Assembly: GCA_964557295.1 (NCBI GenBank)
Contig: CAZKZP010000022.1
Coordinates: 1-47,225 of the forward strand
DNA: 47,225 nucleotides
Reading direction: 5' to 3'
Source of the DNA: JBFMHP01 sp964557295
GTDB lineage: Bacteria > Pseudomonadota > Gammaproteobacteria > RBG-16-57-12
This document shows, in pieces, positions 7,698 to 16,025 of this stretch. The notes beneath the pieces were generated by a model that was given only the letters and a program-made list of their open reading frames with translations, was not told where the DNA came from and made no database searches. The translations under genes were made by a program, and so were the position numbers. Position 1 is the first letter of the stretch; each line of letters starts with the position of its first letter.

Positions 7698-8639
7698 TCA
7701 GTCCTGCTCCACTGCGCGCTCCAGTTTGCGCATCCGGCGCGCCAAGGCGTCATCGCTTCGCCGTAACGCCTCAAGGCGAGTCACCGCGCGGCTGAGAGTG
7801 CTGGCGTCGCGAGTTAGCTGGGCGCCCACTTCAACCAGATTGGCGATTCCATGGGTAAGGGCCAACCACGCCAGGATGGCCCGCGCCTCGCTAAGAACAC
7901 GCTCTCGGGAGGGGCCTGCCAGGTCTCGCTCTTTAACACCCCAGGCGCGGCACACACCCTTGACGAGTTGCGCGAGTGAGAGGGGGGGCTTCTTGCGGTC
8001 ACGGGCGCTGCCGGTCACCTTTTCGAGGAATCGGTCGTCACCGAGGACGCGCGTATCCTCGCCCGCGCCATGGAATTCCGCGCGCCGCCCTTCACCCTTG
8101 CCGGCCTCCACAAACGCCGCGTAACGCCGACGGGCGGCGCCGGCGGTGCGGGCAAACTGGCCGAGCACGGCGTCGGTGGTCAGCCAGGGAATAGCTTCTC
8201 GACCGAGATAGGCGCGATGGCCGCTCCAACGGTACGCCGCCGGATCTCTCGCCAGCTTGGCGCGGACCGGGTTCAGATGGATATAGCGTACCAATTCCAG
8301 CAGGTAGCGGTCCTGAGCCACCAGAATCGCCTTGTAACGCCCTTGAAACAAATGCCCTACCCGATCCTGGCGCCTGTTGACCCAGCGCGTATAGCGAAAC
8401 GACAGGTTCTGCATGATCTTCGACAACGGCACCTCGGCGGCCTGCACCGCCAGATGCAGGTGGTTGGGCATACAACAAAATCCGTGGATGCGATGCCCGT
8501 AGCGCGAAACCCCTTCCTGTAACAACAGGTACAGGTGGTAGCGGTCATCCTCGTCGTAGAAAATCGCCTGGCCACCGTTGCCCCGGAGCATTACGTGGTA
8601 TATCCCGCCTGGAGCATGAATTCGTGGTTTTCTTGCCAT
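7698..8639 (-). CDS. REP-associated tyrosine transposase (RAYT), copy 2
   Basis: A complete 313-residue Y1/HUH transposase starting at the ATG at 8639. Residues 1-130 form the catalytic domain with the HUH motif (His60/His62) and a candidate nucleophile at Tyr112-Tyr119. The rest, about 130-313, is an alpha-helical domain with a helix-turn-helix-like segment, LAQLVKGVCRAWGVKERDLA, common in longer RAYTs. The first 219 codons match copy 1 at the left edge. Non-coding DNA just upstream carries a 49-bp tandem duplication containing a GCATTAC/GTAATGC hairpin, a plausible substrate. RAYTs are usually single-copy and domesticated, so two copies 8 kb apart suggest recent movement, a large duplication, or an assembly artefact. 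Confidence 0.9.
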   Translation of the reverse strand: MARKPRIHAPGGIYHVMLRGNGGQAIFYDEDDRYHLYLLLQEGVSRYGHRIHGFCCMPNHLHLAVQAAEVPLSKIMQNLSFRYTRWVNRRQDRVGHLFQGRYKAILVAQDRYLLELVRYIHLNPVRAKLARDPAAYRWSGHRAYLGREAIPWLTTDAVLGQFARTAGAARRRYAAFVEAGKGEGRRAEFHGAGEDTRVLGDDRFLEKVTGSARDRKKPPLSLAQLVKGVCRAWGVKERDLAGPSRERVLSEARAILAWLALTHGIANLVEVGAQLTRDASTLSRAVTRLEALRRSDDALARRMRKLERAVEQD

Positions 8640-8800
8640 GGCGCTATATTATTGTCCATTACTTGCATCTCGTAATGCAATTATGCAGGCCTGACCCTGT
8701 CTCTGCATTACTTGCATCTCGTAATGCAATTATGCAGGCCTGACCCTGTCTCTGTCTTCCTGACCCTGTCTTCAATTATGCAGGCCTGACCCTGTCTCCA
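8640..8800. repeat. 49-bp tandem duplication with REP-like hairpin upstream of RAYT copy 2
   Basis: Two 49-bp units at 8657-8705 and 8706-8754. Each contains cattacttgcatctcgtaatg (arms CATTAC/GTAATG, extended to GCATTAC/GTAATGC in the second unit) followed by aattatgcaggcctgaccct. Partial units continue to about 8798. Copy 1 of the transposase has a degenerate version of the same hairpin. This is the best candidate for the sequence recognised by the RAYT protein. Confidence 0.75.
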
Positions 8801-9082
8801 CAGGATGACATCCCATACGGCAAAATCCAGACCGTAGAAGAGCTCGGCCGCCTGGCACGCGCACATCGCAAGCAGCGGCGCCTGACGCTGGAGACGATCT
8901 CCGGCCTCGGTAACTTGAGCACGCGTTTCCTGTCGGAGTTCGAACGGGGGAAGGAGACGGCCGAGACCGGCAAGGTTCTGAAGGCGTTGCGCACGTTGGG
9001 GTTGGAGATCATCATCCAGCCGCGCGGGCGAATAGCACCGGTTCACCGTCCATACAACAAGACCCGCCGGAAAACCACGTGA
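8801..9082 (+). pseudogene. hipB-like antitoxin gene remnant, 5'-truncated
   Basis: An open frame of 93 codons closely resembles the HipB-like antitoxin at 43681-43965: ELGRLARAHRKQRRLTLET, GLGNLSTRFLSEFERGKETA and KVLKALRTLGLE are shared. It lacks an in-frame ATG, because the 5' end is replaced by GGCCTGACCCTGTC repeats, and its promoter is gone. It ends ...ACGTGAGCGATCCC, and the overlapping GTG corresponds to the hipA start of the intact pair. After about ten codons that hipA frame stops (9111-9113). This is therefore a decayed hipBA module with nearly all of hipA deleted. Confidence 0.8.
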
Positions 9083-9384
9083 GCGATCCCGCGCTCGTGA
9101 TAGCCGGCCTATGAACTAGACAGATCTGGAATTGAGAATGGGGAGCGATCGCTTCCCACATTTGGTGTTAGCCTTACTCCCGATGCCATCAAAAGTACCA
9201 TCGAAAATGGGAACTACTCGACTAAGCTCAGCCAAAGCACATTGATATTCAAGGTTCGCCAACTCATTGATGATGTGATTCACATGCTCAACGAGCACAA
9301 TTTTTACCAAAACAAACAATAACTTACTACAGCCCCTACTCCCACTCGATTGTAAATGAGCTTAATAAATATTTAATATACAAT
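9083..9384. other. AT-rich spacer, no supported gene
   Basis: Clearly lower GC than its surroundings. The first 30 bp are the residue of a hipA start. A 67-codon minus-strand frame (9116-9319) has no recognisable homology and no good ribosome binding site, so I do not call it. This may be the scar of the deletion that removed hipA on one side and the rest of traU on the other. Confidence 0.5.
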
Positions 9385-9767
9385 GGCTTACGTACGGCTG
9401 GATACCATGAAAAATACCATTCCCAAAAATTTCTTGCAATGACCCGAGCAATCCGGTGGCCGCCGTCTTATGTGCGAGACCCAGGGCCGCCCGAATCTCT
9501 GTCCATGGGTTGCTACCCAATTCGTTGTAGCTGCTACCACCAGATCCGGGTTGTAGTGCCCAACCTTAGGGAGGTCCTGACACTGCAACCAAACAACATA
9601 CATCGCAGCCAGAAGCAGGTGCCGATGGGCATCCACTACATACAGGAAAACGCGGCCGCCGTGGTCGTGGCCACGATCTCCGGTGTCGTAATGGAACCCG
9701 CCTTGCCCGCAACAGGCGTCAACAGCAACGCGGCCAGGCCAAACGACAGGAACTCCTGCCCTTTCAT
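9385..9767 (-). pseudogene. TraU-like ICE protein (TIGR03756), decayed 5' fragment
   Basis: It starts at the ATG at 9767, overlapping the stop of the TIGR03757 gene as in intact ICEs. The first 43 codons give a signal peptide and ITTPEIVATTTAAAFSCM. They are followed by an in-frame TAG (9636-9638) where a glutamine codon is likely, then WMPIGTCFWLRC. Two frameshifts follow, before KVGHYNPDLVV and before YNELGSNPWTEIRAALGLAH. Similarity ends near 9385. These fragments match the N-terminal third of TIGR03756, the TraU-like mating-pair protein. The gene is dead, by nonsense, frameshifts and truncation. Confidence 0.75.
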
Positions 9768-10252
9768 TGCTTCCGGCCTTCCCGCCACTGCTGATACCGA
9801 TGCAATGCTTCGCCGATGTCGGTCACTCCGTAGAGTGCGACCTCACCTTCGAACACAATCGCTGTATAGCGATCGATGCCGTACTGCATCGCCTTCGCCA
9901 GGCCCATCGCGGCGCGTTGCATCCATGCGCGATCTTCCTCATGCAGTTGCTGAAAGCGTTGTAGCACGACTTGCTTGGATTGCTCGGTATCGGCAGTAAG
10001 GTCTTCGGAAAGCTTGGTCTCGATGCGCTGGATACCGTCCAGCTGATATGCCTGAAGCTCGATTCTTGAACGTCCTGAATCCGCATTTGTAGCAGCCTTG
10101 CCGGTGAAAGGCAGATCAGATGTGGTGAATATCTCAACGACAGCGGGAACCACCACTCCAATCTGTGCCGCTTTTACGGCATTGCCAGCTAGGATTACAA
10201 GAACGAGCAATCCCCAACAGACGAAACGATTTGAATGTATGTACCGTGCCAT
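9764..10252 (-). CDS. ICE conjugation protein, TIGR03757 family
   Basis: 162 residues from the ATG at 10252 (an alternative lies two codons upstream). An N-terminal signal or membrane segment (FVCWGLLVLVILAGNAVKA) is followed by VVEIFTTSDLPFTG and, at the C-terminus, IVFEGEVALYGVTDIGEALHR, the two hallmark regions of TIGR03757. In ICEs of this class the gene lies directly after the TraC ATPase and before TraU. Here the neighbour downstream is the decayed traU, but the TraC remnant is 8 kb away at 18449, with nrdB, nrdA, metR and metE in between. The frame is intact although its partners are gone, so it is probably a recent orphan. Confidence 0.8.
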   Translation of the reverse strand: MARYIHSNRFVCWGLLVLVILAGNAVKAAQIGVVVPAVVEIFTTSDLPFTGKAATNADSGRSRIELQAYQLDGIQRIETKLSEDLTADTEQSKQVVLQRFQQLHEEDRAWMQRAAMGLAKAMQYGIDRYTAIVFEGEVALYGVTDIGEALHRYQQWREGRKQ

Positions 10253-10490
10253 TCCCACGATTGTCCCACTGACAAGATGCTGGGCTATCGTGGCTCACCA
10301 GGTTTTCGTTTGAAACCGGAAACTCCTTCAAGAGGTGACGTGGTTTTTCGTTGCTGCTGGACAGAACCCATCGGCGGCTGCCACCTGTTACGGGGCGATT
10401 GGCATACTATGCTTCAATACGGGAACATAAACAGCTCCGCCGAAATCTGCCCGTGGCACGCATGGAAGAAAATGACCCCGGTTTACACCA

Positions 10491-11618
10491 TCAGTCCCAG
10501 CACAAGGCACTTCCCGACTGGTACTCTGTTACCCGTGTCTCGAAAAAGTTCTTTTCCTTGCGAATGTTTGACTGCTCGTCGAGCCACGGCAGTGCACAGT
10601 CCGCACCGGGAAAGGGTTCATTGACGCCGAGCTGGCGCGCACGGCGGTTGGCGATGTAGCGGAATTGGGCAACATGGTCGTCCGCGCAATAACCCAGAAT
10701 CGGCTCCCGTAAAATGTAACGCGCATAATCCGTCTCGGCCGCCTCGGCCTCGTCCCACATGTCGCGCAAGGCTTTTTCATCCAGGCTCAGATCGTTCTCC
10801 ACGAGGATCTGCCGTACGGTGCGGATACCGAATCCAGCGTGCATGACCTCGTCGCGCATGATGTACTGCAACTGCTCGGCGGTGCCCTTCATCAGCCCGC
10901 GCCGCTGCAAGGCAAAGATGGGGCTGAAGCCGTTGTAGAACCAGCAACCTTCGAATACGGCGGCGAAGAACACGTAGGCCATGACGAAGTTGTCAAGTTC
11001 GTCCGGATCGTTCAAGTCGATGTCCGGGCGCAGGATGGAATCCAGCCGCCGGTTGGCGATCCTGATCTTGTTGTAGATGGCCGGCACCACGCGGTAGCGG
11101 TTGTATATTTCGCTTTGATCCAGGCCGATGGACTCGATGCAGTGCTGATAGGTCCAGGTGTGCAGCGCCTCCTCGTAGACCTGCCGCGCCTGATAGACCT
11201 GCAGCTCCGGCGCGCTCATCTTCTCCATCACCGCCAGGCCGATGTTGCGCATGGCGAGGATGTCGGAGGTGGTCAGATAGGCGAGCACATTCTCATACAC
11301 TTTCTTTTCATTAGGCGTGAGCTTGTGGTGATAATCCTGGATATCCTGCGCCATGTTGATGTCGAGCGGTGTCCAGTGATTCTTGTTGGCGTTGAGGAAG
11401 TACTTCCAGGCCCATGGGTACTTGAACGGCGCCAGCTGGTTGATATCCGCCTGGCCGTTGATGACGCGTTTGTCCTCGGCGCGCACCGGGGCGGCGGCCG
11501 CGCCCGTCTGCGCGTCGTTCAATCGATTCAGCGTTGCCCGCGCCGCGGCTTGCCGGCCGGCGGTTTGGTCGCTGTCGGTGGTTTTCTGGATGCCCAGTGG
11601 GTTGTCCCAGTTCAGCAT
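10491..11618 (-). CDS. nrdB: Class Ia ribonucleotide reductase, beta (radical) subunit
   Basis: 375 residues from the ATG at 11618, which has GAGGAG nine bases upstream; the ATG at 11627 sits too close to that site. It houses the di-iron/tyrosyl-radical cofactor that starts nucleotide reduction in NrdA. The metal ligands and radical residue are visible: EALHTWTY (Glu, His and the radical Tyr, about residues 152-158), FEGCWFY (Glu) and RDEVMHAGFG (Glu and His, about 257-266). A Tyr rather than Phe at the radical position makes this a tyrosyl type. It ends in ETRVTEYQSGSALCWD, the tail that docks on the alpha subunit. It follows nrdA by 25 bp in one operon under the cobalamin riboswitch. Confidence 0.93.
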   Translation of the reverse strand: MLNWDNPLGIQKTTDSDQTAGRQAAARATLNRLNDAQTGAAAAPVRAEDKRVINGQADINQLAPFKYPWAWKYFLNANKNHWTPLDINMAQDIQDYHHKLTPNEKKVYENVLAYLTTSDILAMRNIGLAVMEKMSAPELQVYQARQVYEEALHTWTYQHCIESIGLDQSEIYNRYRVVPAIYNKIRIANRRLDSILRPDIDLNDPDELDNFVMAYVFFAAVFEGCWFYNGFSPIFALQRRGLMKGTAEQLQYIMRDEVMHAGFGIRTVRQILVENDLSLDEKALRDMWDEAEAAETDYARYILREPILGYCADDHVAQFRYIANRRARQLGVNEPFPGADCALPWLDEQSNIRKEKNFFETRVTEYQSGSALCWD

Positions 11619-11643
11619 GTCGATCATCTCCTCAAGTCCGTGG

Positions 11644-14502
11644 TTATTGGCAGGCTTCGCAGTCGGGGTCCAGAATGGAGCACATCTTGGGTTCGGTGCT
11701 CGCCGCTTCGGGTTCCGCGGTCATGTCGCCGTCGGTGGCTGCCTTCTCGACGTGCGTGGCGCCGAGCGTGCGCAGGTAGTAGGTCGTTTTCAGACCGCGC
11801 ACCCAGGCCAGCTTGTACAGCGCATCGAGCTTCGGGCCGCTGGGTTCGGCCAGATACAGATTGAGTGACTGCGCCTGGTCGATCCATTTCTGCCGCCGGC
11901 TGGCCGCCTCGATCAGCCAGCGCGTATCCATCTCGAAGGCGCAGGCGTATTTCTGTTTCAGTGCAGGCGGCACCCGGCTGATGGCGGCCACCGAACCATC
12001 GTAGTACTTGAGGTCGTTGACCATGACGGCGTCCCACAGTCCCTGTGCCTTGAGGTCGCGCACCAGGTAAGGATTGACTACCGTGAATTCGCCGGACAGA
12101 TTGGATTTGACGAACAGGTTCTGGTACGTCGGCTCGATGGACTGGGAGACACCGACGATATTGGAGATGGTCGCGGTCGGCGCAATGGCCAGGCAGTTGG
12201 AATTGCGCATGCCCGTGGTCTTTACCCGATCTCGCAGGGCGTCCCAGTCCATCGTCGCGGACTCGTCGACATCGACGAATCCGCCGCGCTCGCGCCGGAG
12301 CGTTGCCATCGAGTCGATGGGCAGGATGCCGCGACTCCACAACGAACCTTCGTAGCTGGCATAGCGTCCACGTTCTTCGGCCAGATCGGTCGACGCGCGA
12401 ATGGCGTAATACGACAGCGCCTCCATGGAGCGGTCGGCGAACGCGACCGCCGCTTCCGACGCATAGGGGATATCGAGTTGATACAGGGCATCCTGGAAGC
12501 CCATCAGGCCCAGCCCCACCGGGCGATGGCGTAGGTTCGAATGGCGCGCCTGCGGCACGCTGTAATAGTTGTAGTCGATGACGTTATCGAGCATGCGCAT
12601 CGCGGTGGAGACGGTGCGCGCCAGCTTGTCGGTATCCAGCCCGTTTTCGCTGACGTGCGCCGCCAGGTTGACTGAACCGAGGTTGCACACCGCGATCTCC
12701 TTATCGTTGGTATGCAAGGTAATCTCGGTGCACAGATTGGAGCTGTGCACCACGCCCAGGTGCTGGTTGGTATAACGCAGATTGCAAGGATCCTTGAAGG
12801 TGATCCACGGGTGGCCGGTCTCGAACAACCGGCTCAGCATCTTGCGCCACAGGGACACTGCCGGAAGGCGCTTCCAGACCTTGATCTCGCCCCGGTCGGC
12901 GCGGGCTTCGCAGGCTTCATAGGCTTCGCGAAAGGCCTGCCCGGACAGCTCGTGCAGCGCCGGTACCTCGTCCGGTGAAAACAGCGTCCACTGCCCCTCT
13001 TCCGCGACACGCTGCATGAACAGATCGGGCACCCAGTTGGCGGTGTTCATGTCGTGGGTGCGGCGGCGCTCGTCGCCGGTGTTCTTGCGCAGGTCGAGAA
13101 ATTCCTCGATGTCGATGTGCCATGTTTCCAGGTAAGCGCACACCGCGCCCTTGCGCTTGCCGCCCTGGTTGACGGCCACGGCGGTGTCGTTGGCCACTTT
13201 CAGGAAGGGCACCACGCCCTGTGACTTGCCGTTGGTGCCCTTGATGTGCGCGCCGAGTCCGCGCACCCGGGTCCAGTCGTTGCCCAGGCCACCGGCGAAC
13301 TTCGATAACAGGGCGTTGTCGCGAATCGCGCTGTAGATGCCATCGAGTTGATCGGGCACGGTGGTGAGGTAACAGGACGACAACTGCGGGCGCAGCGTGC
13401 CGCTGTTGAACAGCGTCGGCGTGGAGCTCATGAAGTCAAACGACGACAACAGGTCGTAGAATTCGATGGCGCGGCGTTCGCGCTCTATTTCATTGATGGC
13501 CAGTCCCATGGCGACCCGCATGAAGAAAGTCTGCGGCAACTCCAGACGCTGGCCGTCCTTGTGCAGAAAATACCGGTCATACAAGGTTTGCAAACCCAGG
13601 TAAGTAAACTGCTGATCGCGCGCCGGCTTGAGCGCCCGGCCGAGTTGCTCCAGATCGAAGCGGCCGAGTTCCGGGTCGAGCAGTTCCAGCTCGATGGCCC
13701 GCTGGAGGTTACCGGCAAAGGCGGCGGGATACAGCGCATGCCACTCGGCGTTAGTCTCGCATGAGTGCGCCAGGTCAAGCCCGGCCACTGTCTCTGCCCG
13801 CAGCGCCTGCAACAGGAGCCGCGCGGCGACGAAGCTGTAGTTCGGTTCCTGATCGATGAGCATCCGCGCGCTCAGCACCAGTGCGCTGGCGACATCCTGC
13901 GCGGCGATGCCGTCATAGAGGTTGCGCAGAGCCTCGCTCAACACGGCGTCCGGGCTGACATCATCGAGGCCCTGACATGCCTCAATCACCCGCGCCTGCA
14001 GCCAGGCCGGATCGAGCTGCGTTTTGCCGCCATCGGATTGGGTGACCGTCAGCATATCCTGCGGCTCGGCTGCGCCATCCTGCATCGACTTGGCGCTGCG
14101 CAGGCGTGCGTGTTCCTCGCGGTACAGCACGTATGCACGCGCCACTTTCTGGTGGCCGTTGTGCATCAGCGCCAACTCCACCTGGTCCTGAATGTCTTCA
14201 ATGTGCACGCTACCGCCGTCCGGCAAGCGCCGAAATAGTGCACCGCTCACCTCTACGGTAAGTTCCACGACGGTTTCATGGATGCGACCCGAAGCGGCGG
14301 CCTTGCCGCCTTCAACGGCAAGGAACGCCTTGGTCATGGCGACCTGGATTTTGGATGCATCGAAGGGGGTCAGTTTGCCGTTGCGGCGTATTACCTGGTA
14401 TCGGCCGACAGTATCGGACGGCTCAGTCAGGTCGTTGCGGCTTGGCGTGAGATGGGATGATACCGGGGAGACCGGTGTCGTGGTGGTTTGTTCAAAGTGC
14501 AT
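11644..14502 (-). CDS. nrdA: Class Ia ribonucleotide reductase, alpha (catalytic) subunit
   Basis: 952 residues, longer than the E. coli enzyme (761). It reduces ribonucleoside diphosphates to deoxyribonucleotides in the cytoplasm. An N-terminal ATP-cone (about 35-130, YQVIRRNGKLTPFDASKIQ) provides dATP/ATP control of activity, and a second degenerate cone-like segment follows (about 140-230), explaining the length. Active-site elements are SSCYLTTVPD (first redox Cys), SNLCTEI (Asn-Cys-Glu with the thiyl-radical Cys, about 589) and APTATISNIVGVSQSIEPTY. The C-terminus DPDCEACQ carries the mobile Cys pair that is re-reduced by thioredoxin or glutaredoxin. The ATG at 14502 has GGAGGT just upstream, and a cobalamin riboswitch lies in the leader. 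Confidence 0.95.
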   Translation of the reverse strand: MHFEQTTTTPVSPVSSHLTPSRNDLTEPSDTVGRYQVIRRNGKLTPFDASKIQVAMTKAFLAVEGGKAAASGRIHETVVELTVEVSGALFRRLPDGGSVHIEDIQDQVELALMHNGHQKVARAYVLYREEHARLRSAKSMQDGAAEPQDMLTVTQSDGGKTQLDPAWLQARVIEACQGLDDVSPDAVLSEALRNLYDGIAAQDVASALVLSARMLIDQEPNYSFVAARLLLQALRAETVAGLDLAHSCETNAEWHALYPAAFAGNLQRAIELELLDPELGRFDLEQLGRALKPARDQQFTYLGLQTLYDRYFLHKDGQRLELPQTFFMRVAMGLAINEIERERRAIEFYDLLSSFDFMSSTPTLFNSGTLRPQLSSCYLTTVPDQLDGIYSAIRDNALLSKFAGGLGNDWTRVRGLGAHIKGTNGKSQGVVPFLKVANDTAVAVNQGGKRKGAVCAYLETWHIDIEEFLDLRKNTGDERRRTHDMNTANWVPDLFMQRVAEEGQWTLFSPDEVPALHELSGQAFREAYEACEARADRGEIKVWKRLPAVSLWRKMLSRLFETGHPWITFKDPCNLRYTNQHLGVVHSSNLCTEITLHTNDKEIAVCNLGSVNLAAHVSENGLDTDKLARTVSTAMRMLDNVIDYNYYSVPQARHSNLRHRPVGLGLMGFQDALYQLDIPYASEAAVAFADRSMEALSYYAIRASTDLAEERGRYASYEGSLWSRGILPIDSMATLRRERGGFVDVDESATMDWDALRDRVKTTGMRNSNCLAIAPTATISNIVGVSQSIEPTYQNLFVKSNLSGEFTVVNPYLVRDLKAQGLWDAVMVNDLKYYDGSVAAISRVPPALKQKYACAFEMDTRWLIEAASRRQKWIDQAQSLNLYLAEPSGPKLDALYKLAWVRGLKTTYYLRTLGATHVEKAATDGDMTAEPEAASTEPKMCSILDPDCEACQ

Positions 14503-14629
14503 GGGACCTCCAGTTATTCGTTAGTCATGGAGGCCTGCGGAAAATCAAGGGACGGAGTACAGGTACATCAGGGGCACACTCCACCCTGTGACCTTGACGC
14601 GAGGCCCGGGCTGTGGGCATCACACGGAT

Positions 14630-14815
14630 GCCCGCTCCGGCAGGTATTCGGACTTGGGGGCACGAACCGCCCGTTAGACAACTCGGACGCCTCACCTTGG
14701 ATCACGGCTTCCCATCCTAGTGGACAGTGCCTGTGTGTGACCCTCGTTCCCCGATACCGCTGCGCGACAGTCCCGGATTCGCACCGGGTTCCCTGTGGTC
14801 ACAACCACTAGATAT
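14630..14815 (-). promoter_or_regulatory. Cobalamin (AdoCbl) riboswitch in the nrdAB leader
   Basis: Read on the minus strand, the leader contains GGGAACCCGGTGCGAATCC followed by GGGACTGTCGCGCAGCGGTA, the conserved core of B12 riboswitches. It then has a GTGAG-containing peripheral stem, and ends with the B12-box-like AGTCCGAATACCTGCCGG (14637-14654 on the plus strand). It lies about 110 bp upstream of nrdA. Established knowledge: B12 riboswitches can repress class I reductase genes in bacteria that also have the B12-dependent class II enzyme NrdJ. That predicts an nrdJ elsewhere in this genome. The exact 5' end and the mode (transcription or translation) are not resolved. Confidence 0.9.
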
Positions 14816-14888
14816 TGTGGTTGAGCCGGATCAGAAACCCAAGATAACGTAATTGTCTGTGATCATCAAGAGAAAGGGGGGACTGATT

Positions 14889-15116
14889 TCAAGATTGCGC
14901 CAAAGCGATGAGGTCACGCAGATAAGGCAGTTCCCGCTCCGGTCCGCTCTGTAACCGCTCCGGCTCGTAGCTCGCCCGCGTGCGCACATGGGCCGCTTGG
15001 ATTGCGACTTCCAAACGCGCGTTGTCTCGCGCACGCGGCGACGGCAGGCGTTTCAACCACGCGTAGTAGCCACTTTTGGAAACGTTGAGCACCCGGCCGG
15101 GAACCTTGTTGCGCAC
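14889..15116 (-). pseudogene. IS3-family orfB transposase remnant
   Basis: Residual N-terminal piece of an IS3-family OrfB. It reads RVLNVSKSGYYAWLKRLPSP, then ARDNARLEVAIQAAH, then RTRASYEPERLQ, after which the frame departs from the family (no DDE catalytic core). It starts directly at the stop codon of metR, so an insertion or deletion junction lies at about 15117. No partner end or target duplication is seen. Confidence 0.7.
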
Positions 15117-16025
15117 TCAAATCGGGGGAAAAGTATTGGTGTCGCGATGCTGGCGCGCCAGTTCGACGAAGGCGTGCAGATAGTCGATGCCGGCATCGCA
15201 CTCGCGGATGCCGAGGAAAATCTGCTTGGCGATGCCTCGCTTACCGAGTCGGAGCGGCGTCACGTCCAGTTTGCTGGCATATTCGTCGACCAACCAGCGC
15301 GGCAAGGCCGCAACACCCCGCCCGCTGGCAACCATTTGCAACATGATGTCAGTGGTCTCGATAACCTTGTGGCGCTTGGGTGTGATGCCTGCGGGATGGA
15401 GGAACTGGTTGTAGATGTCCAGCCGATCGGTTTCCACCGGGTAGGTGATCAGTACCTCGCCGGTGAGTTGCTTAGGACTGACATACGGAACGGAGGCCAG
15501 CACATGCTGACGGCTCACCACCAAGACCTGCTCATAATCAAACACCGGCTCGAAGCGCAGCCCCGGCTTGTACAAGGGATCGGGCGTCACCAGCAGGTCG
15601 ATTTCATAACCGAACAGTGCGCCAATGCCCCCGAACTGGAATTTCTGCCTGACGTCCACATCGACGTCCGGCCATTGAGCCAGGTAGGGTGACACCACCT
15701 TGAGCAGCCATTGGTAGCAGGGGTGACACTCCATGCCGATGCGCAGGGTGCCACGCTCACCCTGGGCATACTGGCGCAGACGCTCTTCCGCCCGCTCCAG
15801 TTGTGGCAACAGTCGGTCGGCAAGTCCCAGCAGGTACTCGCCGGCTTGGGTCAAGCGCAGGCCGCGCCCTTCGCGCAGCCAGATGTCGGTACCCAGCGCC
15901 TGCTCCAGTTTTTTCATCGTATGGCTCAAGGCGGACTGAGTCAGGCACAACACGCTGGCGGCGGCGGTCAGGGAACCTTGCCGATCCACCTCACGAATGA
16001 TGGCCAGATGCATTCTTTCAATCAT
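15117..16025 (-). CDS. metR: LysR-type activator of methionine biosynthesis MetR
   Basis: 302 residues. The N-terminal winged helix-turn-helix (about 5-63: GSLTAAASVLCLTQSALSHT) is followed by the periplasmic-binding-protein-like co-inducer domain. MECHPCYQWLLKV and FEPVFDYEQVLVVSRQH match MetR, which senses homocysteine and activates metE. It is divergent from metE with 110 bp between the starts, the classic arrangement. The protein ends abruptly (HRDTNTFPPI) exactly where the IS3 remnant starts, so a few C-terminal residues may have been replaced. The first ATG at 16025 is used; the ATG at 16013 is also possible. Confidence 0.9.
   Translation of the reverse strand: MIERMHLAIIREVDRQGSLTAAASVLCLTQSALSHTMKKLEQALGTDIWLREGRGLRLTQAGEYLLGLADRLLPQLERAEERLRQYAQGERGTLRIGMECHPCYQWLLKVVSPYLAQWPDVDVDVRQKFQFGGIGALFGYEIDLLVTPDPLYKPGLRFEPVFDYEQVLVVSRQHVLASVPYVSPKQLTGEVLITYPVETDRLDIYNQFLHPAGITPKRHKVIETTDIMLQMVASGRGVAALPRWLVDEYASKLDVTPLRLGKRGIAKQIFLGIRECDAGIDYLHAFVELARQHRDTNTFPPI

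Noticed and set aside
8657..8754. Possible CRISPR or integron attC sites
   Set aside because: Two directly abutting 49-bp units without spacers; no integron integrase signature (the recombinase at 41791 is not IntI-like as far as I can see).
9116..9319. A 67-codon minus-strand frame in the AT-rich spacer
   Set aside because: No homology, no ribosome binding site; AT-rich DNA explains it poorly but nothing supports a gene.
9439..9999. A 186-codon open frame on the plus strand
   Set aside because: Shadow of the decayed traU and TIGR03757 sequences on the minus strand; its translation is not protein-like.
10839..11864. A 341-codon open frame on the plus strand
   Set aside because: Antisense to nrdB and nrdA, both firmly identified.
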